A DNA stretch of 64,000 bases, taken from contig CP075369.1 in NCBI GenBank assembly GCA_019454205.1, positions 1,488,001-1,552,000 on the forward strand, written 5' to 3'. Shown in pieces: positions 43,473 to 52,493 of this stretch (within the stretch, counting starts at the first letter, position 1; the number at the start of each line of letters is the position of its first letter). Under the pieces are notes generated by a model, which had not been told where the DNA came from, made no database searches, and saw only the letters and a program-made list of their open reading frames with translations. The position numbers and the translations under genes are program-made. This stretch comes from Xanthobacteraceae bacterium. GTDB taxonomy: Bacteria; Pseudomonadota; Alphaproteobacteria; Rhizobiales; Xanthobacteraceae.

Positions 43473-44300
43473 ATGACCCCGCAAACCGCCCTCGCCCAGA
43501 AGCCTGACGCCGCCCCCATCATACTTCGCGAGGATCACGGCCCGGTCGCGATGCTCGTTCTCAATCGTCCCGCTGCGCGAAACTCGCTCTCGCAGGCGAT
43601 GATCGACACCCTTACGGCGGAAATCGCAAAGGTGCGCGACGACAAGGCCGTGCGCGCGCTCATCATTGCCGCGAACGGCCCCGGCTTTTGCGCGGGCCAC
43701 GACATGAAGGAAATGACCGCGCGCCGCACGGACAGCGACCGCGGACGCGCCTTCTTCGAACACATGTTCAAGAGTTGCGCCGCGATGATGATGTCTATCG
43801 TCAACCTGCCGAAGCCGGTGATCGCGGCGGTCGGCGGTGCGGCAAGCGCGGCGGGCTGCCAGCTGGTCGCTTCCTGCGATCTCGCCGTCGCCTCGAAGGA
43901 AGCGCGCTTCGCGACGCCCGGCGTGGACATCGGCTTGTTCTGCTCGACTCCGATGGTCGCGCTCTCGCGCAACGTCACGAACAAGCACGCGATGGAAATG
44001 CTGCTCACCGGCGACCTGATCTCCGCGCAGCGCGCGTATGAAATCGGGCTGGTCAATCGCGTGGTCGATCCGGACAGCGAACGGCACGGCGCGCTCGAAC
44101 TCGCGAACCAGATTGCGTCCAAGTCCGCGCATACGCTGAAAATCGGCAAGGAAGCCTTCTACCGCCAGCGCGAACTCGACCTCGAAAGCGCGTATCGCTA
44201 CACCGCGCAGGTGATGACGGAAAACATGCTGGCGCGCGACGCCGAGGAAGGCATCGGCGCATTCGTCGAGAAACGCACGCCGAAATGGGAAGATCGCTGA
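43473..44300 (+). CDS. Enoyl-CoA hydratase/isomerase family protein
   Basis: A 275-residue crotonase-fold protein. The oxyanion-hole segments are present (FCAGHDMKEM and GGAASAAGCQLVASCDLA). The usual acid FG-PE is replaced by ATPGVDIG and the first Glu site is also not obvious, as in ECHDC3-like proteins. Hydratase activity is therefore uncertain; a related acyl-CoA reaction is possible. It starts a three-gene plus-strand group. Confidence 0.85.
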   Translation: MTPQTALAQKPDAAPIILREDHGPVAMLVLNRPAARNSLSQAMIDTLTAEIAKVRDDKAVRALIIAANGPGFCAGHDMKEMTARRTDSDRGRAFFEHMFKSCAAMMMSIVNLPKPVIAAVGGAASAAGCQLVASCDLAVASKEARFATPGVDIGLFCSTPMVALSRNVTNKHAMEMLLTGDLISAQRAYEIGLVNRVVDPDSERHGALELANQIASKSAHTLKIGKEAFYRQRELDLESAYRYTAQVMTENMLARDAEEGIGAFVEKRTPKWEDR

Positions 44301-44344
44301 ACCGTGACTGGCGCGGACTGCCACACGCGCCCACTTAGGTTGGT

Positions 44345-44980
44345 ATGAGCAACAACAGCGATCTGGTTTTCCCTCCTGCCGCCCGGCGCGCACAGGAACA
44401 GCGCGGTTCTGCCAGAGCCTATGCAGGCCGCGTGGAGCAAGGTTTTCCCGACGTCATTACCGCCGATCTCGCTCAGTTTATTGCGCGCATCGATACGGCG
44501 TTCCTCGGAACCGTCACCGAAAATGGCTCGCCCTACATCCAGCATCGCGGCGGGCCGCGCGGCTTCATCAAGATCGTCGATGAGAAAACGCTGGGCTTCG
44601 CGGATTATCGCGGCAACCGCCAATACATCACGATCTCGAACATCGAGAACAACGACCGCGCGTTTCTGTTTCTGCTCGACCCGGCGGCACGTGCCCGCAT
44701 CAAGATTTGGGGCCGCCTGAAAGCCGTCGAAGGCGACGCCGCGCTGATCGAAAAGCTGTTCGACAAGGGCTACAAAGCAAAGCCAGAGCGCGCGTTGTTG
44801 TTTACCGTGGAAGCATGGGACGTGAACTGCTCGCAGCACATTGCCGAGCGGTACACGAAAGAAGAGATTCAGGCTGCGATAGCCCAGATCCAGCAAAAAA
44901 TCGTTGCGCTGGAAACCGAGAACCAGCAATTACGGGCAGCGCTTAACGAGGCGCTCGGAAAGAAATTCGAAGACCAATGA
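44345..44980 (+). CDS. Pyridoxamine 5'-phosphate oxidase-related FMN-binding protein
   Basis: A 211-residue split-barrel protein of the PNPOx-like family (core about 35-165, including FLGTVTENGSPYIQHRGG), likely binding FMN or a related cofactor. A C-terminal coiled coil (about 172-205: EEIQAAIAQIQQKIVALE) extends it. The substrate is unknown. Its stop overlaps the start of the next gene (ATGA), so the two are coupled. Confidence 0.85.
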   Translation: MSNNSDLVFPPAARRAQEQRGSARAYAGRVEQGFPDVITADLAQFIARIDTAFLGTVTENGSPYIQHRGGPRGFIKIVDEKTLGFADYRGNRQYITISNIENNDRAFLFLLDPAARARIKIWGRLKAVEGDAALIEKLFDKGYKAKPERALLFTVEAWDVNCSQHIAERYTKEEIQAAIAQIQQKIVALETENQQLRAALNEALGKKFEDQ

Positions 44981-45516
44981 ACCACGACAAGTACGACGAC
45001 AGTTACATCCGTTCGATCCTGCACGACGTGAAATCGGTCGCGATTGTCGGGGCGTCTCCGAAGGACAACCGGCCCAGCCATTTCGTCGTGAAGTATCTCG
45101 CCGAGCGCGGCTACAAGGTATTTCCGATCAATCCCGGTCAGGGCGGCGGCGAGATCGCGGGCATTAAGGCCTACGCGAGGCTTGCGGACGTGCCGGAGCC
45201 GATCGACATGATCGACGTGTTCCGCTCAAGCGACGCAGTACCCGCCGTGCTCGACGAAGCGCTCAAGCTCTCGCCTCTCCCCAAGGTGTTCTGGATGCAG
45301 TTGAGCGTGCGCAACGACGAAGCGGCGCAGCGCGCGGAAGAAGCAGGCATGCGCGTGGTCATGGACCGTTGCCCGAAGATCGAATACGGCCGCCTCTCCG
45401 GCGAGATCAACTGGGCCGGCGTCAACACGCGCAAACTCTCGTCAAAGCGCCCGAAACGTCTCGAAGGCGGCGTGCAGCGGCTGTCGATTGGTCAGAAGAT
45501 CGAGCCGAAGGGGTGA
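44977..45516 (+). CDS. CoA-binding domain protein (YccU-like)
   Basis: A 179-residue Rossmann-like CoA-binding protein of the YccU type, with the VAIVGASPKDNRPSHFVVKYL nucleotide loop near residues 18-38 and PIDMIDVFR further on. These are related to the CoA-binding part of succinyl-CoA synthetase, but the function is not settled. The basic C-terminal tail (about 145-179) is distinctive. It is coupled to the FMN-binding gene by an ATGA overlap. Confidence 0.87.
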   Translation: MNHDKYDDSYIRSILHDVKSVAIVGASPKDNRPSHFVVKYLAERGYKVFPINPGQGGGEIAGIKAYARLADVPEPIDMIDVFRSSDAVPAVLDEALKLSPLPKVFWMQLSVRNDEAAQRAEEAGMRVVMDRCPKIEYGRLSGEINWAGVNTRKLSSKRPKRLEGGVQRLSIGQKIEPKG

Positions 45517-45521
45517 CGGCA

Positions 45522-48500
45522 TTATTCCAGCGGCATCTCGATTGTTTTCATGATGCGGTCGGTCTCGGCGAGGATTTTTAAAATCCGCTGATAGTGCTGC
45601 ACATCGTTATAATCCAGCGTGCGGCCCTTGCGGTCCTTTAGCCATTTCTGCGCGGGCTGATAGCCGCCGATATAAAAACTCCATGAGACTTCCGGCGCGT
45701 TCTCGAAGCGCTGGTGCTTGTTGATCCAGACCGCGCCGCCGCGATATTCTGGCTTCTCGATTTTGCTTTTTCCCTCGCCCTCGTCGCCGGTGAAGGGATA
45801 AGACGTGTCGCCGATGGCTTCCGCCTCCATGAGATGCAGGCGGCGAAGCTGCCCGCCCTTGTCCGAGACATCCCAGAACACGTCCGCGCTCGCGGGCCAC
45901 GCAATGCGCGGGAAATCGATTTTCAGAAACTCGGCATAAGTTTCGCGATAGGCGGGGCAATGCAGCACGCCGTAGATGTAGTCGAACACGGCGACTTCGT
46001 CCGGTTCGCTAGATTTTTCACGCGTCGCAATCTTGCGGAGCTTTGAATAAAGTTTTTCGTCGAAATTGACGCGGCGCGTTTGATCTAGTCCCTGCGGCGC
46101 AATGTGAAGCGGAAAGAAATAGGTTTGATCGTACCGGGAGCCCGCTTTATTGCTTATCAAAGCGTCGGTAACCAGCGGGCTATAGTCATCCGACGTCATG
46201 CGTGGACTAAGCAAAGCAATATCCTGCCCCGATGCGAACGAGCCCATAAGATCACGTCGCGGCCAATCAACAATATCATCGTCGTACGCAATAGCCCGCA
46301 TATCAAACGGTCTATACAAAATTGGACGCAGTTCGATCCCCCCTACACCTCGTCGCTGAAGAATTGGGCGCTTCAGTTCAAGTTTCCATCCTCTGCTATC
46401 TCCAGGCGCGTAGCTGCCTGCTTTTCGGTCGCTGAAAAATTCACGTCGAACGTCAGCATGATTGCGGTCGGCCCTGAGGAAACGCTGCAATTTTGCTAGG
46501 AGATCGGTCGACGAAAAATCGACAGTTAAGTCGTCCCTCGCACTGATGATTCCAGTGCAAGAGACATTAAAGAACTCGTTTAGAGCGAAGCCGCGTTCAT
46601 ACTCCGCTCGCCCCGTGTCTTCGCCTCCAAACATAAAATAGGGTGGCTTCAGATCTTCAAGCTGGGATTTATCGGTCACCTGAAGTGAGGAGTTCCACAA
46701 CCAGTCATACTTTGATTGCCGATCCCCCCAAAGCTCAGTGTGCGAAATCTGCGCCAGTCTCGGTGACGACGGTTTTTCAACAGGCCGTTTGATCGCTACG
46801 ACAATCGCTACGCCCTGCTGAATATCGAAGACATTCTTATCTGGTCGCCCGTCCGGACTGACTTCGCGCTTATTGGAGTTGCCGTGAAGATCGATAACAA
46901 AAATTTTGTCGAAGGTGGTAGCGAGACGCCAACGCATACCCCGGAATGTCGGGTTGTCTAGATATCCATGATTGGTGATGAAGCCTAAGACGCCGCTGCC
47001 GTTTCTCTCAATCAAAGCCTCAGACATACGAATGAATTTTACGTAGTCGTCGTTGAGCCAATGTTTCCGTTCTTGGAGCCGCTCACTTCCGCCGGGTTCA
47101 ACTTTGTAAGCTGCAACTAAATTCTCAATCCAAGCGCCTCTATTTTGCGATATCCCACTGTAAGGCGGATTGCCGATCACGCACATGATCGGCATGTCGC
47201 GTTTGATCTTGTTGGCCTCCTTGACTTCATTCGAGAGCCATTGCGCGAAAGGCAATGTCTGGTTCGCGGCCGCGCCTTCTTCCAGTGAATTGGTGAGATA
47301 GACGCTGACGCGCGGCGGCTTCGCTGTTGGCTCATAACCATATTCACGCAGCACCATGTCGAGCTTCAGGTGGCACATGGCGTAGGACGCCATCAAAAGC
47401 TCGAAGCCGTGCAGACGCGGAATCAGATCCCTCTCGACGTAACCGGCCCATGACGCAGGCGCCTTGTTCTTTACCCGAGGCGCGATCTGCTTGATCACTT
47501 CCGCCAGGAAGGTGCCGGTGCCGGTAGCAGGATCGAGAATCTGAACCCGATGAACTTCCTTTTTGACGGTCGTGGTCCTGGTTGATTTCGTAAGCTTGCC
47601 AGCCTTCGTCGTGCCGCGCTGCCCGGTATCCCAGTCGATCGTCACTTTCGAAGTATCGGCAAGGCCTTCGGCTAAACCGAACTCGCTCTTCAGTACTTCA
47701 TCCACCGCACGCACGATGAAGTTCACCACAGGCTCAGGCGTGTACCAAACGCCGCGCGCATCGCGCTTCGCCGGATTATAAGCTTTCAAAAAGTCTTCAT
47801 AGAAATGCAGGAAAGGGTCGTTGCGCTGCGTGGTCTTGCCATATTTCTCCATGAGCACCGAAACATTCGATGCGCGAAACAGGCGCGCCAGATCGTCGAT
47901 GATCCAGCTGATGCGCGGGTCGAGATTGGGTCCCGCGATATAGCCGAACAGATTGCGCAGAAACGGATTCGACTTCGGCAGAAGTTCGAGCGCTTCCTGC
48001 CGGTCGAAGGTATCTAGCCCGGTATCGTGCAGGCGCGCGGCGAACATCCCGTAGGTGATGGTCTCGGCATAGATGTCTGCGAAATCCGCGATGGAAATGT
48101 CGTGGATCAGGTGCTCCTTGAAAGCATTGTATTGATCCATCAGCTCGGAGGAGCCGTCCTTGTCCTCCATCAGCGAATTCGCGAGCACGTCCTTGATCAG
48201 CACCGCCTTGCCCGCCATGCGCTCGGCGAGCGCGCGAGACGAGGTGATGGTCTGCGGCGTCTGCGCAATAAATTCGCGGAGCAGCGCTTCAAGCGCGGCG
48301 TAGTTCGCGGGGATGGGCTGCACGCCCATCAGGAAATCGCCGATGCGAACCTTATGTTTCAGTTCGCCGTCGCGATACCAAAGCCACTCAAGGCAATTGG
48401 TGTAGAGCAGATTGGCAAGGCCCTCGGTGTAGCGTTTCTTCTGCGTGAGATTCGCGTCCTTCATCGCTTCGAGATCGACGGACAGGTCCTTCGCCTCGCA

Positions 48501-48695
48501 GTGGCCGATGACGATTTCAGAGCGGCTCAGCGAGAAATCCGGCGCGCCGACCTTGACGCGGCGCGGCTCGTTCAGCGCGGAGACTTCCGGGTCCAGCGAA
48601 TCGAACAGTTTCTGGAGCGCGGGGCGGTAGGAGTGTTCGGTCGCGTTACCGGTGCGGTATACCTCGGCGACCTTGCTCACGAATTCTTCGATCAC
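45522..48695 (-). CDS. Single-chain restriction-modification enzyme (type IIG / type ISP-like, N6-adenine methyltransferase)
   Basis: A 1057-residue protein that appears to combine cutting, methylation and recognition. Residues 1-75 carry a PD-(D/E)xK nuclease pattern (P52-D53, E67-A68-K69). A helical connector follows (about 150-310), then an N6-adenine methyltransferase with YTPEPVVNF (319-327), SAM motif DPATGTGTF (388-396) and catalytic NPPY (509-512). Residues from about 600 on form the recognition region and a type-ISP-like C-terminus. The translocase helicase of true type ISP enzymes is absent. No separate specificity, methylase or nuclease gene is adjacent. The start is GTG at 48695. 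The recognition-region DNA (about 46100-47170) is visibly AT-richer than the flanks. Confidence 0.85.
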   Translation of the reverse strand: MIEEFVSKVAEVYRTGNATEHSYRPALQKLFDSLDPEVSALNEPRRVKVGAPDFSLSRSEIVIGHCEAKDLSVDLEAMKDANLTQKKRYTEGLANLLYTNCLEWLWYRDGELKHKVRIGDFLMGVQPIPANYAALEALLREFIAQTPQTITSSRALAERMAGKAVLIKDVLANSLMEDKDGSSELMDQYNAFKEHLIHDISIADFADIYAETITYGMFAARLHDTGLDTFDRQEALELLPKSNPFLRNLFGYIAGPNLDPRISWIIDDLARLFRASNVSVLMEKYGKTTQRNDPFLHFYEDFLKAYNPAKRDARGVWYTPEPVVNFIVRAVDEVLKSEFGLAEGLADTSKVTIDWDTGQRGTTKAGKLTKSTRTTTVKKEVHRVQILDPATGTGTFLAEVIKQIAPRVKNKAPASWAGYVERDLIPRLHGFELLMASYAMCHLKLDMVLREYGYEPTAKPPRVSVYLTNSLEEGAAANQTLPFAQWLSNEVKEANKIKRDMPIMCVIGNPPYSGISQNRGAWIENLVAAYKVEPGGSERLQERKHWLNDDYVKFIRMSEALIERNGSGVLGFITNHGYLDNPTFRGMRWRLATTFDKIFVIDLHGNSNKREVSPDGRPDKNVFDIQQGVAIVVAIKRPVEKPSSPRLAQISHTELWGDRQSKYDWLWNSSLQVTDKSQLEDLKPPYFMFGGEDTGRAEYERGFALNEFFNVSCTGIISARDDLTVDFSSTDLLAKLQRFLRADRNHADVRREFFSDRKAGSYAPGDSRGWKLELKRPILQRRGVGGIELRPILYRPFDMRAIAYDDDIVDWPRRDLMGSFASGQDIALLSPRMTSDDYSPLVTDALISNKAGSRYDQTYFFPLHIAPQGLDQTRRVNFDEKLYSKLRKIATREKSSEPDEVAVFDYIYGVLHCPAYRETYAEFLKIDFPRIAWPASADVFWDVSDKGGQLRRLHLMEAEAIGDTSYPFTGDEGEGKSKIEKPEYRGGAVWINKHQRFENAPEVSWSFYIGGYQPAQKWLKDRKGRTLDYNDVQHYQRILKILAETDRIMKTIEMPLE

Positions 48696-48761
48696 TCCCG
48701 CCCCCCGCGATTCTTCACCGTATGCTAGCCCAGTTGACCCACCACCCGCCTTCTGCCTAAA

Positions 48762-48806
48762 TCACACCTGATTTGTGATATTCGATTATATTCACATTAT
48801 TTGTGA
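48762..48806. promoter_or_regulatory. Cluster of four alternating TCACA/TGTGA half-sites upstream of the sulfhydrylase gene
   Basis: TCACA (48762-48766), TGTGA (48774-48778), TCACA (48792-48796) and TGTGA (48802-48806) form nested inverted repeats with gaps of 7, 13 and 5 bases. The AT-rich stretch ends 30 bases before the metY-type ATG. It looks like an operator array for a dimeric repressor or activator overlapping the promoter. The regulator is unknown. Confidence 0.5.
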
Positions 48807-48836
48807 GTATTATCGTCCGAACAAGGAAGCAGCACG

Positions 48837-50117
48837 ATGTCCGACCGCGAACCCGGTTTCGCTACGCTCTCGATCCACGCAGGCGCGACGCCCGACCCCA
48901 CTACCGGCGCGCGCGCCACGCCGATCTACCAGACCACCTCGTTCGTGTTCGACGACGTGGAGCACGCGGCTTCGCTGTTCGGCCTGCAGACCTTCGGCAA
49001 TATCTACACCCGCATCGGCAACCCCACGAACAACGTGCTGGAGGAGCGCGTCGCCGCGCTAGAAGGCGGCACCGGCGCGCTCGGCGTCGCTTCCGGTCAC
49101 GCCGCGCAGATCCTTGTCTTCCATGCGCTGCTGGAGCCGGGCGACGAAATCGTCGCCGCGAAACGCCTCTACGGCGGCTCGATCAATCAGCTCAGCCATT
49201 CGGTGAAAAGTTTCGGTTGGAACGTGGTGTGGGCCGACACCGACGACATCACGACCTTCGAGAAGGCGATCACGCCGAAGACGAAAGCCATCTTCATCGA
49301 ATCGATCGCGAATCCCGGCGGCATCGTCACCGACATCGAAGGCATCGCAAAGATCGCGAAGAAAGCCGGTGTGCCGCTGATCGTCGATAACACGCTCGCC
49401 ACCCCCTACCTCATCCAGCCGTTCAAGCATGGCGCGGACATCGTCATCCATTCGGCGACGAAGTTCCTCGGCGGTCACGGCAATTCGATCGCGGGCGTCA
49501 TCGTCGATGGCGGCAAGTTCAACTGGATCAACAACAAGCGCTATCCGCTGCTCTCCGCGCCGCGCCCCGAATATAACGGCATCGTCCTCGCGGAAACCTT
49601 CGGCAACTTCGCATTTGCAATTGCAGTCCGTGTACTCGGCCTGCGCGACCTCGGCCCCGCGCTCTCCCCGTTCAATGCATTCCTGATCGTCACCGGCATC
49701 GAAACGTTGCCGCTTCGCGTGCAGAAACATTCGGACAATGCGCTGAAGGTCGCCGAGTTTCTCAGCAAGCATCCGAAGGTCGCTTGGGTCAGCTACGCGG
49801 GCCTGAAATCCGACAAATACCATGCGCTCCAGCAGAAATACTCTCCAAAGGGTGCAGGCGCGGTGCTTACCTTCGGTTTGAAGGGCGGCTTTGACGCGGG
49901 TGTGAAGCTGGTCTCGAACGTCGAACTGTTCTCGCACCTCGCGAATATCGGCGACACGCGCTCGCTGATCATTCACCCCGCATCCACGACGCACAAGCAG
50001 CTCACCGACGAGCAGAAAACCGCTGCCGGTGCGGGTCCGGAGGTCGTGCGTCTCTCGGTCGGAATCGAGGATGTCGAGGACATCATCGCCGATCTGGAAA
50101 AGGGGCTGAACGCTTAA
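48837..50117 (+). CDS. metY: O-acetylhomoserine sulfhydrylase family PLP enzyme
   Basis: A 426-residue fold-type I, gamma-family PLP enzyme, probably O-acetyl-L-homoserine aminocarboxypropyltransferase, which makes homocysteine from O-acetylhomoserine and sulfide. The PLP lysine is K209 in HSATKFLGGHG; YTRIGNPTNNVLEERVAALEG is the family N-terminal block. Related gamma-lyases or cystathionine gamma-synthases cannot be excluded by reading alone, though length and motifs favour MetY. ACAAGGAAG precedes the ATG. Its TAA overlaps the convergent ctaA stop (TTAA). Confidence 0.88.
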   Translation: MSDREPGFATLSIHAGATPDPTTGARATPIYQTTSFVFDDVEHAASLFGLQTFGNIYTRIGNPTNNVLEERVAALEGGTGALGVASGHAAQILVFHALLEPGDEIVAAKRLYGGSINQLSHSVKSFGWNVVWADTDDITTFEKAITPKTKAIFIESIANPGGIVTDIEGIAKIAKKAGVPLIVDNTLATPYLIQPFKHGADIVIHSATKFLGGHGNSIAGVIVDGGKFNWINNKRYPLLSAPRPEYNGIVLAETFGNFAFAIAVRVLGLRDLGPALSPFNAFLIVTGIETLPLRVQKHSDNALKVAEFLSKHPKVAWVSYAGLKSDKYHALQQKYSPKGAGAVLTFGLKGGFDAGVKLVSNVELFSHLANIGDTRSLIIHPASTTHKQLTDEQKTAAGAGPEVVRLSVGIEDVEDIIADLEKGLNA

Positions 50118-51142
50118 GCGCTTCTTAGCTTCGCCGCGTGGTAGCTGGCGTAAGCCAGCACCACGACGGCGCCGGCCTGATGCGCGAGGCCGAGCGCGAG
50201 CGGCACCGCGTAGAGCAGCGTAAAGATTCCAAGCACCGCCTGCGCGGTAATCAGCGCGAACAATATCCACGCCTCACGCGACGCTGCGCGCCGCATCTGC
50301 CAAAGTGCATAACCGAGTACGGCGAACCACAACAGATACGCCGTCATGCGGTGATTGAACTGCACAGCCATCACATTCTCGAAGAAGTTGCGCCACCACG
50401 GCGTGAGCAGGAACAGTTGCTCGCGCTTCGGATGGAACACGCCGTCGATCAGCGGCCAGGTGTTGAAGGTGAGGCCAGCATTCGTCTTCGCGACGATGGC
50501 GCCGAGGAAAACCTGCACCAGCGACAGCACAATCAGGACAATCGCGAAAATCTTGCCGCGCCGCCCGGCAGTCGCCTGCTTCGGCAGCAACGTAGTCGCG
50601 ACCCATACCAATGCAACGAAGATGATGCAGGCCAGCGTGAGATGCACCGCAAGCCGGTACTGGCTGACATCGGTTCGCACCGAAAGGCCCGAAGCCACCA
50701 TCCACCAGCCGATGAAGCCTTGCAGCCCGCCGAGGAACAGCAGCACGAGCAATTTCCAGCCGAGCGCACGGTCGACCTTCCCCTTCCACCAGAAGAAGGC
50801 GAGCGGCACCGCGAAAGCGAAACCAACGATACGCCCCAGCAGCCGGTGCGCCCATTCCCAGAAATAGATGAACTGGAATTCGCCGAGACTCATTCCCTTG
50901 TTGATCTGTTGGTACTGCGGAATGGCCTTGTACTTCTCGAATTCGGCCAGCCACGCCGCTTCGGAGAGCGGCGGGAACACGCCGGTCACGACATTCCATT
51001 CGGTAATCGAAAGCCCGGAGCCGGTGAGCCGCGTCGCTCCGCCCAGTATCACCATCCCGGCGACGAGCGCCGCGACCGCCCATAGCCAGCGGCGCACATT
51101 CCGCAACGGATCGCTGCGCGTCGGGTCAACGGTCTGCGGCAT
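50114..51142 (-). CDS. ctaA: Heme A synthase
   Basis: A 342-residue, eight-helix membrane enzyme of the COX15/CtaA type 2 class. It oxidises the C8 methyl of heme O to the formyl group of heme A for aa3-type cytochrome oxidase. Conserved heme-ligand histidines are visible in FIYFWEWAHRLLGR, YRLAVHLTLA, QFNHRMTAYLLW and ALGLAHQAGA. The gene is alone here, with no other cta genes in view. Confidence 0.94.
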   Translation of the reverse strand: MPQTVDPTRSDPLRNVRRWLWAVAALVAGMVILGGATRLTGSGLSITEWNVVTGVFPPLSEAAWLAEFEKYKAIPQYQQINKGMSLGEFQFIYFWEWAHRLLGRIVGFAFAVPLAFFWWKGKVDRALGWKLLVLLFLGGLQGFIGWWMVASGLSVRTDVSQYRLAVHLTLACIIFVALVWVATTLLPKQATAGRRGKIFAIVLIVLSLVQVFLGAIVAKTNAGLTFNTWPLIDGVFHPKREQLFLLTPWWRNFFENVMAVQFNHRMTAYLLWFAVLGYALWQMRRAASREAWILFALITAQAVLGIFTLLYAVPLALGLAHQAGAVVVLAYASYHAAKLRSA

Positions 51143-51227
51143 CGCGTCGGCAAATCCGGATTAACAGGAGGCCGCGCGAGGTTTATAGAGCGGCACCCTT
51201 CCCTGCAATGTTCGCAAAGCCGCACCC

Positions 51228-51437
51228 ATGCGCCAGCGCCAGCGAAAACTGATCGGCACGTTTGCCCTGCTCGCCCTCGTCATCGTGTGGGCGCTATTCG
51301 GTATGCTGATCGCGCAGGGGCGCGTTGCCGAGCTTTCCGCGCTCAACCGCCTGTTCGTATTTCTTGCGATCGGCCTCGGCTGGGTGATCCCAGCCGGATT
51401 TCTGATCAAGTGGATGGGAAAACCGGACCGCGCGTGA
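51228..51437 (+). CDS. DUF2842 family small membrane protein
   Basis: A 69-residue protein with two hydrophobic helices (about 9-29 and 40-61) and basic ends, ending WMGKPDRA. This matches DUF2842, a family known to me from alphaproteobacteria in the neighbourhood of ctaA. The function is unknown. It diverges from ctaA and meets the deacetylase gene end to end. Confidence 0.82.
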   Translation: MRQRQRKLIGTFALLALVIVWALFGMLIAQGRVAELSALNRLFVFLAIGLGWVIPAGFLIKWMGKPDRA

Positions 51438-52493
51438 TTACGCGGCGTTGACGCGCTTAAATCCGCTTTGCAGCGCGAACGGCAGGCCGGAACGTAGCAC
51501 TTCCACATAACGCAACGCCTGAAACTCGCCGTTCAATGAAACGCGCGGGAGCGCGTGCATGTGTTCGCGGTGTTCGGGATAGATCACGCCGGGCCTCGTC
51601 GTCACCGCGAGCCGATAGCCTGCCGCTTTCGCCGCCGCGAATTCTCGCGGCCCTGCGGAAGTCGGATCGCCGACCGGATAGGCAAAATCGAGCGGCTTCT
51701 TGCCGAGCGCTGCCTCGATCACTTTCGCGCTCTGTTTGAGTTCATTTTCAAGCGTCGAGGCGGGCCACTTCTTCAGCATGTAGTGGTTCACGCTATGCGC
51801 GCCGATGGAGATCAGCGGATCGGCCGCTATCGACGCGATTTCTTTCCAGTCCATGCAAAGATCTTTGGACGCGCCGAGCGGATCGACGCCATAGCGCTGA
51901 CACAAATCGTTGACGACGCGGCGAAGCTCGCTTTCGTCCGCGAACGAACGCAGCCACCAGTAGATTTCATTGAAAGCCTTGCATTTCGCCGAAGCATTGC
52001 TGCAATCGACGAAGCGCGACTTGCCGTTCACTTCGATTACCAGCCGCTCACTGCCCGCGATCACGCGTTCCAGCGAAACCCACCACAGCTCGCCGAGCTT
52101 GTCCGGAAAGCTGCTGGCAATGAAAAGCGAAGCCGGCGCGTCATGGCGCTTCAGGACCGGCCAAGCGTGCTCGAGGTTATCGCGATAGCCGTCGTCAAGG
52201 GTGAACGCCGCGAACGGCCCCGGATAATCGTGGTTCGCAAGCCGCCGGTGCACTTCGTCGAGACTGACGATCTCGACGTTCTTCTTGCGTAACAGTTCGA
52301 TGAAAAGTTCCAGAAATTGCGGTTCGATTTCGAGACCGCGGTTCGGCTGAAACGCTCCAACCCGCGCCGGCCGCACATGATGCAGCGTGAAAATCGCCCC
52401 AACCCCGGCCGAAAGCGGCCGGAATGCGCGGTAAGCGCCGGAGAAAAACAGCGCTTCCAACCCGGCGCGGATCGCGGCTTTTCGAAAATTCAT
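51438..52493 (-). CDS. Polysaccharide deacetylase (NodB homology domain)
   Basis: A 351-residue protein with a NodB-type deacetylase domain. Motif 1, TLDDGYRD, is near residue 98; the metal-binding SIGAHSVNH motif and a later catalytic region are present. It would remove N-acetyl (or O-acetyl) groups from a glycan. No signal peptide is evident, so it may act on a cytoplasmic lipid-linked precursor. I chose the ATG at 52493, preceded by GGGA, over a TTG one codon earlier. It opens the exopolysaccharide locus. Confidence 0.88.
   Translation of the reverse strand: MNFRKAAIRAGLEALFFSGAYRAFRPLSAGVGAIFTLHHVRPARVGAFQPNRGLEIEPQFLELFIELLRKKNVEIVSLDEVHRRLANHDYPGPFAAFTLDDGYRDNLEHAWPVLKRHDAPASLFIASSFPDKLGELWWVSLERVIAGSERLVIEVNGKSRFVDCSNASAKCKAFNEIYWWLRSFADESELRRVVNDLCQRYGVDPLGASKDLCMDWKEIASIAADPLISIGAHSVNHYMLKKWPASTLENELKQSAKVIEAALGKKPLDFAYPVGDPTSAGPREFAAAKAAGYRLAVTTRPGVIYPEHREHMHALPRVSLNGEFQALRYVEVLRSGLPFALQSGFKRVNAA

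Noticed and set aside
48762..48806. A CRP/FNR site upstream of the sulfhydrylase gene
   Set aside because: The half-sites TGTGA/TCACA look CRP-like, but the required TGTGA-N6-TCACA spacing does not occur; the gaps are 7, 13 and 5, with the first and last in the opposite order.
48696..48836. A SAM-II or SAM/SAH riboswitch before the metY-type gene
   Set aside because: I looked for the pseudoknot pattern in the 141-base gap. The sequence is short and dominated by small inverted repeats, and no riboswitch core is recognisable.
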